Assembly: GCA_964400875.1 (NCBI GenBank)
Contig: CAYNWK010000215.1
Location: 1-6,636 of the forward strand
From: CAYNWK01 sp964400875
GTDB taxonomy: Bacteria > Chloroflexota > Anaerolineae > Anaerolineales > UBA4823
Direction of reading: 5' to 3'
Length of the DNA stretch: 6,636 nucleotides
Part shown: piece after piece, positions 1 through 6,488 of the stretch
Layout: every line of letters begins with the position of its first letter
Numbering within the stretch: the stretch's first letter is position 1
Notes under the pieces: model-generated
Databases searched by the model: none
What the model was told of the DNA's origin: nothing
Seen by the model: the letters and a program-made list of their open reading frames with translations, nothing else
Position numbers and translations under genes: made by a program

Positions 1-346
1 CGGCGATCGTCTGAAACAGATCCTGGTCAGCAGCGGTCTGGACATACTGGCTGTTTCGCAAGTTAGGCGCGTCAACTCCCTGTCCCAAATTGCCGTGACA
101 GGGAGAGCAGTTCTCGAGGAACAGTGGCGCGCCTAAAGCTGCGCTGTCTTGACCTGTCGGTCGCGCAATCAATGTACTGGCGTTTATCGGAGTCGCTTGA
201 AGCGCCGGTATCTCGGTCAAGGTTGCCCCCGGGGGCAGGCTGGGAATGGGCGTAAGGCCGGGTATTTGGGGGTTGGTGCTGCTGCAAGCGGCAAGCAGGC
301 TCACAGCCACAAATGAAATTATCACGGGGACGTGTCGTTTGATCAT
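1..346 (-). CDS. Monoheme cytochrome c lipoprotein, partial (C-terminus beyond left edge)
   Basis: The frame opens with ATG at 346-344 and stays open for 115 codons to the window edge. Residues 1-21 are a lipoprotein signal peptide: basic start (K3, R4, H5), hydrophobic core, and a lipobox LLAAC with the lipidated cysteine at C21. A Pro/Thr/Ala-rich tether of about 45 residues follows, then a class I cytochrome c domain with one heme motif CSPCH (C80, C83, H84). The distal methionine would lie past the edge. It is predicted to be an exported, membrane-tethered electron carrier. It starts 11 nt after the actDE stop, so it is probably cotranscribed and accepts electrons from the complex, passing them towards an oxidase. 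The upstream CGGGA is only a weak ribosome site. It could be a free-standing ActE-like subunit or a separate carrier; the part seen here does not decide. The heme motif and lipobox are seen directly; the role is inferred. Confidence 0.88.
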   Translation of the reverse strand, partial: MIKRHVPVIISFVAVSLLAACSSTNPQIPGLTPIPSLPPGATLTEIPALQATPINASTLIARPTGQDSAALGAPLFLENCSPCHGNLGQGVDAPNLRNSQYVQTAADQDLFQTIA

Positions 347-357
347 AGCAATCCCGA

Positions 358-1389
358 TCATTTCTTCTTATTTAATGTATGGACATAGTTGATGACATCC
401 CAGCGCTCTTCAGGACCTAAATTCTCGGCCATACTTGGCATGATGCCGCGCCCTTGTGTAATCACCAAAAAAAGTACCTGATCGGGGAGGTTTTGCACGT
501 ATTCGCCAGTCAGGTCAGCAGGCCTTGGTGAGAAGAAGGCGCTTAGTGGGCTGTGGCCATCGCCTTGAGGCCCGTGGCAAACAGCGCAGGTAATTCCAAA
601 TAAGGTTTCGCCTCGCTGAATGGAGTCCCGGATGGCGGGTATCGGTTGGCTGGCCGGTTGCCCATCGATCAACGCCGGACCCTGGATTGGAATCGCATCT
701 GCCGGCGCAGCCAGGCGCGGCCCCTGTAAATAGGCAATCGAATCCTGTTCTTCCATGTTCGTCGGGAAGTGGATCTTGGTGACATCGTATGCAACCAGCA
801 AGGTTAAGACGGCAAGCACTGCGACCCCCGCCAGCATGCCAGCCCAAAACAGCGTTAACCGGGTATCGGTCGACTCCTCGACCTTTTCTCGCCGCATATG
901 GTGGGCGCCATTTTCCTGGAGAATCTTTTCGACCCGCTCCTGCATGGATTCGTCCACCTGGACGAGCACGCCGATATGCCCCTCGGTAACGCGCGGGTCG
1001 TAAAGTCGCTCCCTAAAGACTGGAAAACGGTTTTCTCCCAACAAACCAAAAAAAGCCGCCCACATGGTGCCGAGCATGGTGGTTTCAAACAGGACGATCA
1101 ACGTTGGTGGGATTGGCACGATCGGTTGGCCACCCTGGACTAATGGGTAGAGCTGGAAGATACCCACGGTCAGGAACAACCCCACCCCCAAGCCCAGGAC
1201 AGCGCCGATTAACGCGATCAAACCTACACGCCGATGCGAGCGGGGTCGGCCCAGCATCTCGGCCCGATAAGGAATGCCGGACAGGATAGTGACGCTTTCG
1301 TCCGGTATGCCCAGCTCGCGCAACCCGTCAATCGCATCTGCGGTAGGGGCTGCTTCGTGTAATAGTCCAAGCAATTGAATTTCAGCCAT
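358..1389 (-). CDS. actDE: ActD-ActE fusion: DUF3341 membrane subunit joined to a monoheme cytochrome c
   Basis: This 343-residue protein joins two ACIII subunits that are usually encoded separately. Residues 1-170 match ActD (DUF3341): a cytoplasmic alpha/beta start, transmembrane helices at about 55-77 and 95-117, and a second soluble part at about 120-170. A third hydrophobic helix at about 178-202 is not expected in ActD. It leads into an ActE-like segment (208-260, FPTNMEEQ and a Pro-rich linker) and a class I cytochrome c domain with heme motif CAVCH (C268, C271, H272) and a probable distal ligand M317 in GIMPSM. With an N-in start, three helices put the heme domain outside, which fits both halves. 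ActE is usually a lipoprotein; here no lipobox is present and the helix would serve as anchor. The start ATG lies 7 nt after the actC stop, with GAGG 5 nt upstream of it. Both halves are intact, and no frameshift or internal stop is seen at the joint. Confidence 0.9.
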   Translation of the reverse strand: MAEIQLLGLLHEAAPTADAIDGLRELGIPDESVTILSGIPYRAEMLGRPRSHRRVGLIALIGAVLGLGVGLFLTVGIFQLYPLVQGGQPIVPIPPTLIVLFETTMLGTMWAAFFGLLGENRFPVFRERLYDPRVTEGHIGVLVQVDESMQERVEKILQENGAHHMRREKVEESTDTRLTLFWAGMLAGVAVLAVLTLLVAYDVTKIHFPTNMEEQDSIAYLQGPRLAAPADAIPIQGPALIDGQPASQPIPAIRDSIQRGETLFGITCAVCHGPQGDGHSPLSAFFSPRPADLTGEYVQNLPDQVLFLVITQGRGIMPSMAENLGPEERWDVINYVHTLNKKK

Positions 1390-1396
1390 ATGCGCC

Positions 1397-2854
1397 TCAA
1401 TCGGGCTCTGTTCGGGTTGGGACCAGCGCCCGGCCGATTCGGCGCAACCCTTTCAGCACCTGTCCTTCGTAAACTTCCCAAACCGGAATGAGAGGGATCA
1501 GGCGAGAAGCGAGCAGATACATAAAGCCTACGAAGGCAAAGGCACCAACCGTAATCAGGCTTTCCGGCCAGTGGGGGATGTAAATGCCCCAATCATAGGG
1601 CAGCTCGTTGCGACCCAGCGTGACAGGAATGATGATATAGCGCTCCAGGTACATGCCCACCTGGATGAACACAGAGATGATAAAAATAGCAGGGATAGAG
1701 GTGCGCACTTTTTTCGACCACAGGGTGGCCCAGGGTAAGACGACGTTGCAGAAAAGCATCAGGTACCACAGCGGCGCAGCCCACCCCAACGCCAGTAACT
1801 GCTGTAAGATTTTTTCGACCGGACCCTGCCCGTACCAGGGGACGATGTAATCATTGAAGTAAAAGTATGCCCAGGCAAATGAGAGCAACAACAAAAACTT
1901 ACCCATACCATCGAAATGTTCAGCGCGCAGGAAGTATTCCAACCGCAACCCTTTGCGCGCCAACGCCATCACCAGGATTACCGCGCCCACACCGGAGAAG
2001 AGGGCGCCGATGACGAAATATGGACCGAAGACTGTGCTGTGCCAGCCTGGCTGGATGGCCATGGCAAAGTCCCACGAAACGATCGTGTGCACGGAAAACA
2101 TCACCGGGATAATGGCGTAGCTAAAGACGTTCAGGGCAGTTTCTTGGTTGGTCCATTCGCGTTCCGTGCCTGTCCAGCCCAAGGCCAGCATCCTGTAGAT
2201 GCTATGCCGCCAGCCGCCCGTGTGATCTCGCGCCATGGCGAAATCCGGCAGCAGGCTGATGTACGCGAAGAGTACGCTGCAGCTCAGGTAGGTGAAAATC
2301 GCAGTCATGTCCCACAACAACGGCGAATGAAAGCTGGGCCAGAGCTGGCGCTGGTTGGGAATGGGAAGCAGCCAGTAAAATTTCCACGAACGTCCCAGGT
2401 GTACTACGGGGAACGCCGCGGCTGCTAACAACGCGAAGATGGTCAGTGTCTCAGCTACCCGGCTAATCGGCCGGCGCCACTCAATCTTCAAAACCCGCAG
2501 GGCAGCTGAAATGAAGGTGCCGGCATGCCCAATGCCGATGAAATAGACAAAATTGACGATATAGAGGGCCCACATTACCGGTCGGTTAAGGCCTGTGACC
2601 CCCAGGCCTCGCACCATCTGGAAAGTCCAGGTGACGCCCCACATGATTACCAATCCGCCGAGGATGGCGAGCAGAACCCAGAAGTGACGACCGGTGTGGT
2701 ACATGGGTTCCAGCACACCCTGGTCGATGTCGAGCGGGTAACGCGGGTCGAGGAGCAAGTGCTGGCGGCGTTCGTGCTCCACCTGGTGGGCTAAATCGAT
2801 ATCCTTCGGCAACGGACGTCGCCAAACCGGCTGGCTCTTGGACCCTTCAGACAT
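1397..2854 (-). CDS. actC: ActC, NrfD/PsrC-type integral membrane quinol oxidase subunit of ACIII
   Basis: This 485-residue polytopic protein belongs to the NrfD/polysulfide-reductase membrane family. In ACIII, ActC binds and oxidises menaquinol near the periplasmic face and contacts the iron-sulfur subunit. I count about ten hydrophobic helices, near residues 57-78, 95-120, 134-152, 182-202, 240-264, 275-299, 319-339, 356-377, 386-404 and 432-456, the number I expect for ActC. Polar residues inside helices, such as the His in GIGHAGTF (about residue 110) and the Asp in LLWDMTAI (about 182), are candidates for the quinol and proton site, by family analogy. The frame also opens at a TTG at 2872, but ATG at 2854 has GGGGGAGG 8 nt upstream and is preferred. 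It overlaps the actB2 stop by 8 nt (ATGTCTGA), which suggests translational coupling. The length and helix pattern argue against a short NrfD of a soluble-substrate reductase. Confidence 0.93.
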   Translation of the reverse strand: MSEGSKSQPVWRRPLPKDIDLAHQVEHERRQHLLLDPRYPLDIDQGVLEPMYHTGRHFWVLLAILGGLVIMWGVTWTFQMVRGLGVTGLNRPVMWALYIVNFVYFIGIGHAGTFISAALRVLKIEWRRPISRVAETLTIFALLAAAAFPVVHLGRSWKFYWLLPIPNQRQLWPSFHSPLLWDMTAIFTYLSCSVLFAYISLLPDFAMARDHTGGWRHSIYRMLALGWTGTEREWTNQETALNVFSYAIIPVMFSVHTIVSWDFAMAIQPGWHSTVFGPYFVIGALFSGVGAVILVMALARKGLRLEYFLRAEHFDGMGKFLLLLSFAWAYFYFNDYIVPWYGQGPVEKILQQLLALGWAAPLWYLMLFCNVVLPWATLWSKKVRTSIPAIFIISVFIQVGMYLERYIIIPVTLGRNELPYDWGIYIPHWPESLITVGAFAFVGFMYLLASRLIPLIPVWEVYEGQVLKGLRRIGRALVPTRTEPD

Positions 2855-3563
2855 TCGATTCGCCTCCCCCAAGGTAAACTACCTGGGGCTCGGTCCCTAA
2901 TTCGTCCAACAATCGGAATTTGCGCTGATTTTCGCCAACCAATTGGGAAACCTGGCTTTCAGCATCGTTTAAATCCCCAAAACCCAACGCGCTGGTTGGG
3001 CAGGCTTGAACGCACGCCGGGGTAACCTCGCCATCCTGAAGGGGGCGATCCTCGACCAGGGCATTTTCTTCCGCCCGCCGGATGCGCTGGACGCAAAAGG
3101 TGCATTTCTCCATCACACCGGCGCTCCGCACAGTCACATCCGGATTGAGCTGCTCTTTTAAGAGCCCATCGAATTCCGGGTCGAAGAAGTTGAAGAACCT
3201 GACTTTATAGGGGTCATTGTTTTGGCAGTAGCGGGTGCCAACACAGCGGTTATAAACTTGTAAATTCAAGTTTTCGCGTTCGCTGTGCAGGGTAGCGTAA
3301 ACCGGGCAGACCGGCTCGCAGGGCGCGCGCTCGCACTGTTGGCACATTACCGGCATATAGCGCGCCTTCACGTTTGGCCATTCGCCTTCCCAATAGCGCT
3401 CGATCCGGATCCAGTGCATGGCTCGACCACGAACGACTTCTTCTTCGCTCACAATTGGGACGTTATTTTCCGCGTGGCAGGCCACCACGCAAGCATTGCA
3501 CCCGCTGCATGTATCCAGGTTAACAACCATCGTCCATTTGTGCTCAGATAACGGCTCAGCCAT
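2847..3563 (-). CDS. actB2: ActB2, ferredoxin-like iron-sulfur subunit of ACIII
   Basis: This 238-residue protein is related to PsrB/NrfC and carries the iron-sulfur clusters that link quinol oxidation in ActC to the hemes of ActA. Cysteine groups: C19-C22-C25-C29; C74-C77-C82-C86; C107-x2-T110-x2-C113-x3-D117; C154-C157 with C184-C188. In the third group the second cysteine is Thr (GTRYC), which fits the single [3Fe-4S] cluster known in ACIII. The last position, normally the Cys of a Cys-Pro pair, is Asp (NNDPY, codon GAC at 3215-3213), which I did not expect. There is no signal peptide, so it would have to be exported together with Tat-targeted ActB1, as in related complexes (inference). 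In many bacteria B1 and B2 are one fused ActB protein; here they are separate, 58 nt apart. The start ATG has AGAGG 5 nt upstream. Confidence 0.94.
   Translation of the reverse strand: MAEPLSEHKWTMVVNLDTCSGCNACVVACHAENNVPIVSEEEVVRGRAMHWIRIERYWEGEWPNVKARYMPVMCQQCERAPCEPVCPVYATLHSERENLNLQVYNRCVGTRYCQNNDPYKVRFFNFFDPEFDGLLKEQLNPDVTVRSAGVMEKCTFCVQRIRRAEENALVEDRPLQDGEVTPACVQACPTSALGFGDLNDAESQVSQLVGENQRKFRLLDELGTEPQVVYLGGGESNV
2863..2870 (-). promoter_or_regulatory. Shine-Dalgarno site of actC inside the actB2 end
   Basis: GGGGGAGG on the minus strand, 8 nt before ATG 2854. It lies within the last codons of actB2 and overlaps the TTG at 2872, so that TTG is unlikely to be the start. It supports coupled translation across the 8-nt overlap. 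Confidence 0.75.
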
Positions 3564-3621
3564 TTCGTCCTCTCATCATGGTATCGGGGTCACCTTTCAT
3601 ACATCCAGTAACCATAACAAT

Positions 3622-5838
3622 TCATTGCCCTGGAAAGGCCCGATTAATAAACCCTTTTTCCACCCCTATCGAATTCTCAAAGGTGGCCAGAGCTATTCTC
3701 CTGCCGGTAGGCGCGATTTTGACCCGCTGAACGGCCCAGGGCAGGTTTTCTACTATTTGCCCCTGGTCAACACCGACCAGATTGATAACGTTGTTTCCAC
3801 GATCTCGAGCGTAGCGCCCGTAGTCTGTGTGACCCTGACCCAACGGAATTGCCACTGTATCGGGGCGTACGGCAGGATAAAGATAAACCGGGGCCTCCAG
3901 TTCCCCAAATGGAGAAGTCACCCGGACGACATCACCTTGCTGGAGACCAAGTTGTTGTGCAGTGACGGGATTTAATTCCACCCAAGTTTGCCAGGAGATG
4001 GAGGTATTGACATCAGGAGACCCTTGCAGCCAGGGCTGGCTGGCGCCGCGACCATCGCTTAACAGGTCGGACATGAAAATATGGAGATAAAGGGGATATT
4101 CCTGCACCGCCCCATTGAATTGGGCCGGTGACAAGGCACCTGGTTGGGCAGGAATTTGAATGTCAGGTCGGTCAATTGCCTCGCTGAAGGACCACCAACC
4201 CCCATTCTGACGGAAACGCGCCCAGCGCACCTCCGGGTCCGTACCGTCTAATTCTCCAGGCGCCAACCCACCGATGGCTTCTTTTAGATAGGCAGCCTCA
4301 TCCTGCCACGGCAGCGCCTCAGCAGCAGCCGGCAGGCCTCTGGCAATGGTCAGTAACGCATCAGCCGCAGAATAGTTGCCAAACAGGGGTTCGACAACCG
4401 GTTGCTGGCTGCTGACAACTGGCCGTCCAAAATTGGGGTTGACGGCCTCAAGGCCCCATGATTCGAGGTAGGTGCGATCAGGGAGGATCAGATCAGCCCA
4501 AACTGCGGTCTCATCTACGATGGGATTAAAAGAAACCACATAAGGCACGTTCTGGAGGGCTTTGACAAAGCCGGTTTGCTCGGGCAGATCGTAAGCCGGG
4601 TTAGCTCCATGAACCAGGAGAACCTGTACCTGCCCGGCTTCCATACGCGCGATCAGCTGCTGAACTTCGGCAAACGAGGATACGACCGGCTGCGCCACAG
4701 CCGGCAATGAGGTTTTGGGAGCCAATAACAAGCCGCCCGGCTGGCCAAGCACGCCAGCAATCATGTTCAATACCTGAACCGCAGTGACGGCCTCAGCCGA
4801 AGGGTTTTGACCACTAATCGCGCTTCCTGGAAGCGCGATGGGTCGCTCTGTGGTAGCGTAAATTTGGGCTAAACGATCCAGCTCTGCAGTGGGGATATCG
4901 CTTGCCTTGGCCACGGCTTCAACGTCAACCTCAGCCGCCAACGCTTGGGCTCGTTCCACTCTTTCAGCGGAGCCATACTTTCGGCTGGCAATCAGGTAAG
5001 CGATTGCCTGGGCTACCATCCCTTCAGTTCCAGGGCGGAGGGGCAACCACTTATCGGCCTTCGCGCCGGTGATCGACATACGGGGCTCGAGTTGAACCAG
5101 ATATCCGCGCTTCCCCAATAGCTGGTTACGGAACCGTCCAAACTCAATTCCATAGCGAGTCGATGAGAGCCAGGTTCCCAAAAAATCGGCGCCAAAGGAA
5201 AAAATCACGTCAGCCTGGCCGAGATCGTATGCCGGCAGCTGATCCTGGCCGAACAGGTCTTGACTTACTTCTCTCAGGGTCCTGTAGCCGTGATAGGCTG
5301 TATACAGATCGAAGATGATCGGCTCGGGAGCAGAAAGCGACTTTGTAAAGCGTTGGAAGAGATCATAAACGTGGCCGGAGGTCGTTGAACCCAACCAGAC
5401 CTGGATGCTGCTTCCGGCTGCTTGCAGCTGCGCGGTTAATGTATTGAGAGCCTCCTCCCAGGATATTGATTGAAAATTCCTGGACCCAGGTTCGTCTTGT
5501 CCAGCAGGCGCCGCCAGCCTATCAGGGTTGTAAAGAACTTGCAGTCCGGCCTGTCCTCGAGCGCATAACTTACCCTGATTTAACGGATGGGCAGGATTCC
5601 CCTCAATTTTTTTCGCCCTCCCATTCATGATGCGAACGATGACCCCACACCCAGCTGGACACTGACGACAGGTGGTGGCGTACCAACTGGCCACACCGGC
5701 TACTTGCTCCTCTGGAGAGTGCACATAAGGTTCCAATTCCACCCAGCGACGTGGATTCTGACACCCGGCCAGCACGGCGACGGCCGAGCCAGCTACCCCC
5801 ATCTTTAGGAATTCACGTCGGCTGAGTTTACGCCCCAT
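3622..5838 (-). CDS. actB1: ActB1, molybdopterin-oxidoreductase-fold subunit of ACIII, Tat lipoprotein
   Basis: This 738-residue protein has the DMSO-reductase (MopB) fold. It starts with a twin-arginine signal (SRREFLKMG, R7-R8) that ends in a lipobox (LAGC, C26), so it should be exported folded and lipid-anchored outside the membrane. Residues 57-92 hold a complete C-x2-C-x3-C-x27-C motif (C57, C60, C64, C92), the FS0 [4Fe-4S] pattern of molybdoenzymes. The place where PsrA-type enzymes carry a Ser/Cys metal ligand reads as TAYHGY (about 180-185), with no obvious ligand. This fits the ACIII family, whose B1 domain is structural and has no molybdenum. The C-terminal dinucleotide-binding fold spans about 580-715 (WVELNP, GDVVRVTSPFGE). 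The frame extends 12 codons upstream, but the ATG at 5838 has a strong AAGGAGGA site and directly precedes the Tat motif. Alternative: a true polysulfide or tetrathionate reductase catalytic subunit, disfavoured by the ActA, ActC and ActD neighbours. Confidence 0.93.
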   Translation of the reverse strand: MGRKLSRREFLKMGVAGSAVAVLAGCQNPRRWVELEPYVHSPEEQVAGVASWYATTCRQCPAGCGVIVRIMNGRAKKIEGNPAHPLNQGKLCARGQAGLQVLYNPDRLAAPAGQDEPGSRNFQSISWEEALNTLTAQLQAAGSSIQVWLGSTTSGHVYDLFQRFTKSLSAPEPIIFDLYTAYHGYRTLREVSQDLFGQDQLPAYDLGQADVIFSFGADFLGTWLSSTRYGIEFGRFRNQLLGKRGYLVQLEPRMSITGAKADKWLPLRPGTEGMVAQAIAYLIASRKYGSAERVERAQALAAEVDVEAVAKASDIPTAELDRLAQIYATTERPIALPGSAISGQNPSAEAVTAVQVLNMIAGVLGQPGGLLLAPKTSLPAVAQPVVSSFAEVQQLIARMEAGQVQVLLVHGANPAYDLPEQTGFVKALQNVPYVVSFNPIVDETAVWADLILPDRTYLESWGLEAVNPNFGRPVVSSQQPVVEPLFGNYSAADALLTIARGLPAAAEALPWQDEAAYLKEAIGGLAPGELDGTDPEVRWARFRQNGGWWSFSEAIDRPDIQIPAQPGALSPAQFNGAVQEYPLYLHIFMSDLLSDGRGASQPWLQGSPDVNTSISWQTWVELNPVTAQQLGLQQGDVVRVTSPFGELEAPVYLYPAVRPDTVAIPLGQGHTDYGRYARDRGNNVINLVGVDQGQIVENLPWAVQRVKIAPTGRRIALATFENSIGVEKGFINRAFPGQ

Positions 5839-5843
5839 GTTTG

Positions 5844-5851
5844 TCCTCCTT
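5844..5851 (-). promoter_or_regulatory. Strong Shine-Dalgarno site of actB1
   Basis: AAGGAGGA on the minus strand, 5 nt before the ATG at 5838, immediately after the double stop of actA. It decides the actB1 start in favour of 5838 rather than the upstream codon at 5874, which would lie inside actA and push the Tat motif 12 residues inward. Confidence 0.85.
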
Positions 5852-5852
5852 A

Positions 5853-6386
5853 TTATTGGTGGCAAATAACGCAATCAACTAATTGGTCAGCATTAGGCTG
5901 TTTCTCGTGACAACTTAGACACCAACCCATGTTCATTTTGACGACTGGACGCGCTGCAGCCATCTTGCCTACATCGCCATGACAGCTCTCGCAATTTAGG
6001 CCGCCCGCAACCACATGCGCCTGGTGGCTGAAGTAAACAAAGCGCGGCAGGCGGTTGACTCGCACCCACGGGATAGGCTCCTGGCGCTCCCAATATCCTG
6101 CCAGCTGTTGGATAGCAGGGGAGTCGGTGGCAATCACATCATGGCAACCCATGCACTTCTGTACGCTCGGCATACCCGCTGCTGGTGAGCGACGGGCGTC
6201 CGTATGGCAAAAAAGGCAACCGATCCCCGCTTGGACCATCACCTGGTGATTAAACGGAATGGGCTGCTCAGGCGCCGCTTGAGCTTCCGGCTTCACGAGG
6301 TAAAACGATGCAATCAACAGGATGAGAATGACCCCCCCAATACCCATCCACCGCCGAAAGCGGGGCGAACCAAGGAAGGAACCCAC
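5853..6386 (-). CDS. actA: ActA, membrane-anchored pentaheme cytochrome c of ACIII
   Basis: This 177-residue cytochrome has one N-terminal hydrophobic helix (about 14-31) that probably stays as an uncleaved anchor, then a periplasmic domain with five CXXCH heme motifs: CLFCH 57-61, CMGCH 78-82, CESCH 132-136, CLSCH 156-160 and CVICH 172-176. Five hemes, the PIPFNH segment before the first, the FVYFSHQAH segment (His residues that can be distal ligands) and MGWCLSCH are ActA hallmarks. In the complex it takes electrons from the ActB2 clusters and passes them to monoheme cytochromes. The start is GTG, with GAAGG 9 nt upstream; an in-frame TGA lies 14 codons further up and no ATG, GTG or TTG lies between. 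The protein ends one residue after the last heme motif, at a double TAATAA stop. It is the first gene of the operon and is followed by actB1 after 14 nt. Confidence 0.94.
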   Translation of the reverse strand: MGSFLGSPRFRRWMGIGGVILILLIASFYLVKPEAQAAPEQPIPFNHQVMVQAGIGCLFCHTDARRSPAAGMPSVQKCMGCHDVIATDSPAIQQLAGYWERQEPIPWVRVNRLPRFVYFSHQAHVVAGGLNCESCHGDVGKMAAARPVVKMNMGWCLSCHEKQPNADQLVDCVICHQ

Positions 6387-6395
6387 TAAGCAATA

Positions 6396-6406
6396 CCTTC
6401 TTTCCT
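6396..6406 (-). promoter_or_regulatory. Ribosome binding site of actA
   Basis: The purine run AGGAAAGAAGG on the minus strand ends 9 nt before the GTG at 6386. It supports GTG as the actA start codon, since no other usable start lies between it and the upstream in-frame stop. Confidence 0.65.
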
Positions 6407-6460
6407 GGATGTCTAAGCTGATACATACTCATCCTATCATTTTAGATTTTCCAAAAACTT

Positions 6461-6488
6461 TAAATATTTCTAATGCGAACCTTATCAA
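6461..6488 (-). promoter_or_regulatory. Weak candidate sigma70-type promoter of the act operon
   Basis: On the minus strand, TTGATA (6488-6483) and TATTTA (6466-6461) are separated by 16 nt in the AT-rich stretch 6421-6490, about 75 nt upstream of the actA start. The -35 box is good; the -10 box matches the consensus at only three of six positions. A second -10-like box, TAAAAT, lies nearer the gene without a clear -35. The position and the drop in GC are suggestive only. Confidence 0.25.

Noticed and set aside
1224..1592. Minus-strand open frame of 122 codons overlapping actC and actDE
   Set aside because: It overlaps the actC end and the actD start in another frame; both of those genes have good starts and family matches.
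1916..2428. Plus-strand open frame of 170 codons
   Set aside because: It is fully antisense to actC. The product is His/Gln/Arg-rich with no recognisable domain, as expected of a shadow of a membrane-protein gene.
2855..2872. TTG-started six-codon extension of actC
   Set aside because: The TTG overlaps the ribosome site that serves the ATG at 2854, and has no good site of its own.
3564..3621. Possible hairpin between actB1 and actB2 (GGTTAC / GTGACC)
   Set aside because: It has only six pairs including a G-T wobble, a 14-nt loop and no T-run. This is not a terminator, and the downstream gene belongs to the same complex.
3418..3975. Plus-strand open frame of 185 codons
   Set aside because: It lies antisense to the actB1 end and actB2 start, whose motifs are unmistakable, and its product has no domain or signal I recognise.
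2847..5838. Polysulfide, tetrathionate or formate oxidoreductase as the identity of the A, B and C subunits
   Set aside because: The pentaheme ActA, DUF3341 ActD, ten-helix ActC and the missing molybdenum ligand together point to alternative complex III.
5839..5874. Twelve-codon N-terminal extension of actB1
   Set aside because: It would begin inside actA and bury the Tat signal. The strong ribosome site sits just before the ATG at 5838.
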